Below, piece after piece: positions 62,388 through 64,000 of a DNA stretch of 64,000 bases (position 1 is its first letter; each line of letters opens with the position of its first letter). The stretch spans positions 32,405-96,404 of the forward strand of contig NZ_CAJHCP010000021.1 of NCBI RefSeq assembly GCF_904848625.1, written 5' to 3'. Source of the DNA: Paraburkholderia metrosideri. GTDB taxonomy: Bacteria; Pseudomonadota; Gammaproteobacteria; Burkholderiales; Burkholderiaceae. Below the pieces are notes generated by a model that saw only the letters and a list, made by a program, of their open reading frames with translations, ran no database searches and had not been told where the DNA came from. Made by a program: the position numbers and the translations under genes.

Positions 62388-62824
62388 GATTACTACCTCC
62401 AGAGATTTTGTCTTGTTGAGGCTGCAAACTCATTTGTCTGCAGCAGTGATGACAGTCTAGGAGTCAGTGAAAGTAGGGTAAATACCTAATTTGCGAAATC
62501 ACTGTTTCGAAAATTAGAACAATGTGGGCGTCGAAGCTCGCATTTTGCGCACATTGATACGCGTGTTTCAAACATTTGGATTTGCGCACGGCGTTGTGCG
62601 GCGCGGCTCTCCGTCGGGAAGCCGGGTATTTCGGGCCATGTAGCCGCAGCTCTTTTTGGCGGGGATCGGGTTTCCCCGCGAGGCCGGATTGCCCGCGGTC
62701 GCGAGCGCGGGCAGCTCGCATGTTGGGATTATTTGCCGATCCAGGGCCTGCCGCGTGCGCGTTGCGGCGGTGTTGCGGTGTTGCCGGACTATCGGGTACC
62801 GTCAGCGTCGCGTTGTGCCACGAC
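62388..62824. other. Gene-free interval
   Basis: About 437 bases. The minus-strand frame at 62464-62721 has no ribosome site or family features. The promoter of the DUF4148 gene must be near 62400-62480. Nothing else is supported. Confidence 0.5.
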
Positions 62825-63301
62825 TCACTTCCTCCGGATATTGTTTTTCATCAGGAAGAATGTCAGGGCGGCGATCACCAGGGCTAGCGCAACGCCGAAG
62901 GGGGCGATTTCACGCGAGCCGTCCCACGCTACGGCCTCGCGCAGAAATAGAACCGCGAGAACGGCAATCACGACGCTGACCAGATTCCCCTTCAGGTCTT
63001 CGAGATTGCTGACTTCGAGCCACTTCGGCAGCGGCAGCTTATCGTCGACGAATAGCGAATAGAGACCGATGCTGATGATGTAGACCGCGATCGCGATCAG
63101 AAATACATCGACTGCTTCGACAATTCCAACCGCAAATATTTTCACCGACTTGGTGGTGAACGAGCGATCCCGAATCGCTTCAACGGCGTTGGTGTAGAGC
63201 ACGACCGCCTCGTAGAGTATCAACGCCAACGAGCCCAGGAACGTTCCGACGACCGGGACGATCATGATGTAGCGGCTGGAAGCCAGGATACGTCGTACCA
63301 T
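62825..63301 (-). CDS. UPF0114 (YqhA-type) inner-membrane protein
   Basis: A 158-residue protein with about four hydrophobic segments (near 10-30, 55-80, 105-125 and 135-155). The pattern EAVDVFLIAIAVYIISIGLYSLFVD followed by PKWLEVSNLEDLK and a second hydrophobic run is characteristic of UPF0114/YqhA proteins, whose function is unknown. ATG 63301 has AGAGG upstream; the longer frame to 63346 is not needed. It stands alone next to the rRNA operon promoter. Confidence 0.82.
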   Translation of the reverse strand: MVRRILASSRYIMIVPVVGTFLGSLALILYEAVVLYTNAVEAIRDRSFTTKSVKIFAVGIVEAVDVFLIAIAVYIISIGLYSLFVDDKLPLPKWLEVSNLEDLKGNLVSVVIAVLAVLFLREAVAWDGSREIAPFGVALALVIAALTFFLMKNNIRRK

Positions 63302-63780
63302 CGGAAACCTCTGTCGGCATGAGTGGGCAAGTTGATACCAGATCACACTTTGCTTATGCGCTACGTCAATGAGTTCGACCTTCCGGCTCAGAATTTATAA
63401 GTGAAGTGCTGGGGGGAATCAAGCGGTGGATCGGGTCGCTCGCGGTATGAAGAAGTATAGAACTACCGGAAGATTGATTTGGGCGCGCTGAGATTGGTGA
63501 ACGGATCTGCAGGTCACGATGTTTGTGGCAGCGACGATGCGGATCGAGTGGGCTAGGTACTGACGCAATGCGGTTGACCAACGCGGTTGACGAGTGGGTG
63601 CCGTCGACTCTACTCATCGACGGATTACACGCGTTGCTCTTCTGAGGGTTCTTTCCTGCACGAACAGCGATGGACGCAATCGCCTTCTCTCTGCTGAGAG
63701 AAGAACTTCGGTGCAACGACCGGAGTAGAAGTTCGCGCGAGAGGAGGGGTCTCGCGTCTGCCTTCTTTATGAGCAACACG
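63302..63780. other. Gene-free interval before the rRNA promoter
   Basis: About 480 bases. The minus-strand frame at 63366-63779 is Ser/Arg/Pro-rich without any family feature and is rejected. No gene or terminator is supported here. Confidence 0.5.
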
Positions 63781-63838
63781 AAGAAGAAAAATTATTTTCG
63801 CGAATAGTATTGACCAATGAGTTTCCGGTCTGCATAAT
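63781..63838 (+). promoter_or_regulatory. rRNA operon promoter with UP-like element
   Basis: TTGACC at 63810-63815 and CATAAT at 63833-63838 are separated by exactly 17 bases, a strong sigma-70 layout. The A/T-rich stretch 63781-63798 directly upstream fits an UP element. It is followed by the rRNA leader. Confidence 0.8.
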
Positions 63839-63844
63839 TCGCCT

Positions 63845-64000
63845 CCCGTTAGATGACGGACGCGAAGAAAGCAGAGCTTCCAAGCGAATGATCTTTAAAA
63901 ATTAACAGCCGATAAGTGTGGGCGCTTGATGCGCGATGCGGGTGGGTCCTTCGGGGCTTGCCATAAAGCAGAAGTATCAAGTCTCACACAGTAATGAAAG
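63845..64000 (+). other. rRNA operon leader with boxA antitermination site
   Basis: TGATCTTTAAAAATTA at 63889-63904 resembles the boxA site (TGCTCTTTAACA-type) used by the Nus antitermination complex. The following sequence to the right edge has the character of the Burkholderiaceae 16S leader. The mature 16S rRNA begins beyond the window; no part of it is visible. Confidence 0.75.

Noticed and set aside
62464..62721. 85-residue minus-strand frame near the DUF4148 gene
   Set aside because: No start signal and a low-complexity Arg/Ala beginning; considered chance.
63366..63779. 137-residue minus-strand frame before the rRNA promoter
   Set aside because: Ser/Arg/Pro-rich without motifs or a ribosome site; lies in non-coding DNA next to an rRNA promoter.
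1..64000. CRISPR arrays, insertion sequences, tRNA genes
   Set aside because: No regular direct-repeat arrays, transposase-like proteins, terminal inverted repeats with target duplications or tRNA cloverleaf sequences were recognised.

Overview
The window reads as chromosomal DNA of a Burkholderiaceae bacterium, most likely a Paraburkholderia-type soil or plant-associated species. This is inferred from the high-GC coding style, a DUF4148 protein, an OmpC-type porin, an acnB end and the style of the rRNA leader; no 16S rRNA lies inside the window to confirm it. No insertion sequence, tRNA, phage gene or CRISPR array was seen.

Layout. 1-507: 3' end of acnB and its terminator. 539-2463: a hipBA toxin-antitoxin pair on the minus strand with a three-site operator array. 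2470-3201: an AT-rich gene-free stretch. 3202-16149: a tightly packed seven-gene operon coding for an iterative reducing polyketide synthase, an alpha-oxoamine synthase, a free-standing enoyl reductase, a LolD/LolE-like ABC pair, a periplasmic LolA-like protein and an outer-membrane beta-barrel. I read this as a complete make-and-export system for an amino-polyketide lipid; it is the most novel part of the window. 16590-19167: two small envelope proteins and a membrane-anchored alpha/beta hydrolase.

19256-21781: a GH10 xylanase lipoprotein divergent from a LacI regulator. 21989-25797: a LysR regulator, a dicarboxylate/amino-acid symporter and a fused tandem Asp/Glu racemase-family protein. 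26220-32778: sugar ABC importer with a YicI-type alpha-xylosidase. 33076-35421: a BON protein and a porin. 35645-42771: LacI regulator, second sugar ABC importer and GH1 beta-glucosidase. 42863-44313: an orphan VapB-like antitoxin copy, a degraded spacer, and a second copy with a PIN toxin. 44325-52570: LacI regulator divergent from a third sugar ABC importer with a GH3 enzyme. 52651-61835: all five enzymes expected for oxidative (Weimberg) D-xylose breakdown to 2-oxoglutarate, with a LacI regulator and an MFS transporter. 62118-63301: DUF4148 and UPF0114 proteins. 63781-64000: promoter and leader of an rRNA operon whose 16S gene starts beyond the window.

Together, 19-62 kb forms a plant-cell-wall sugar island. 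Xylan and other hemicellulose oligosaccharides are cut by GH10, taken up by three CUT1-type importers, trimmed in the cytoplasm by GH31, GH1 and GH3 enzymes, and released xylose can be oxidised to 2-oxoglutarate. LacI-type operators (the CGTTA-N4-TAACG family, a TTCCGGAAACGTTTCCGGAA site and GAAAGCGCTTTC sites) mark the control points. All product names rest on reading motifs by eye; no database search was run.
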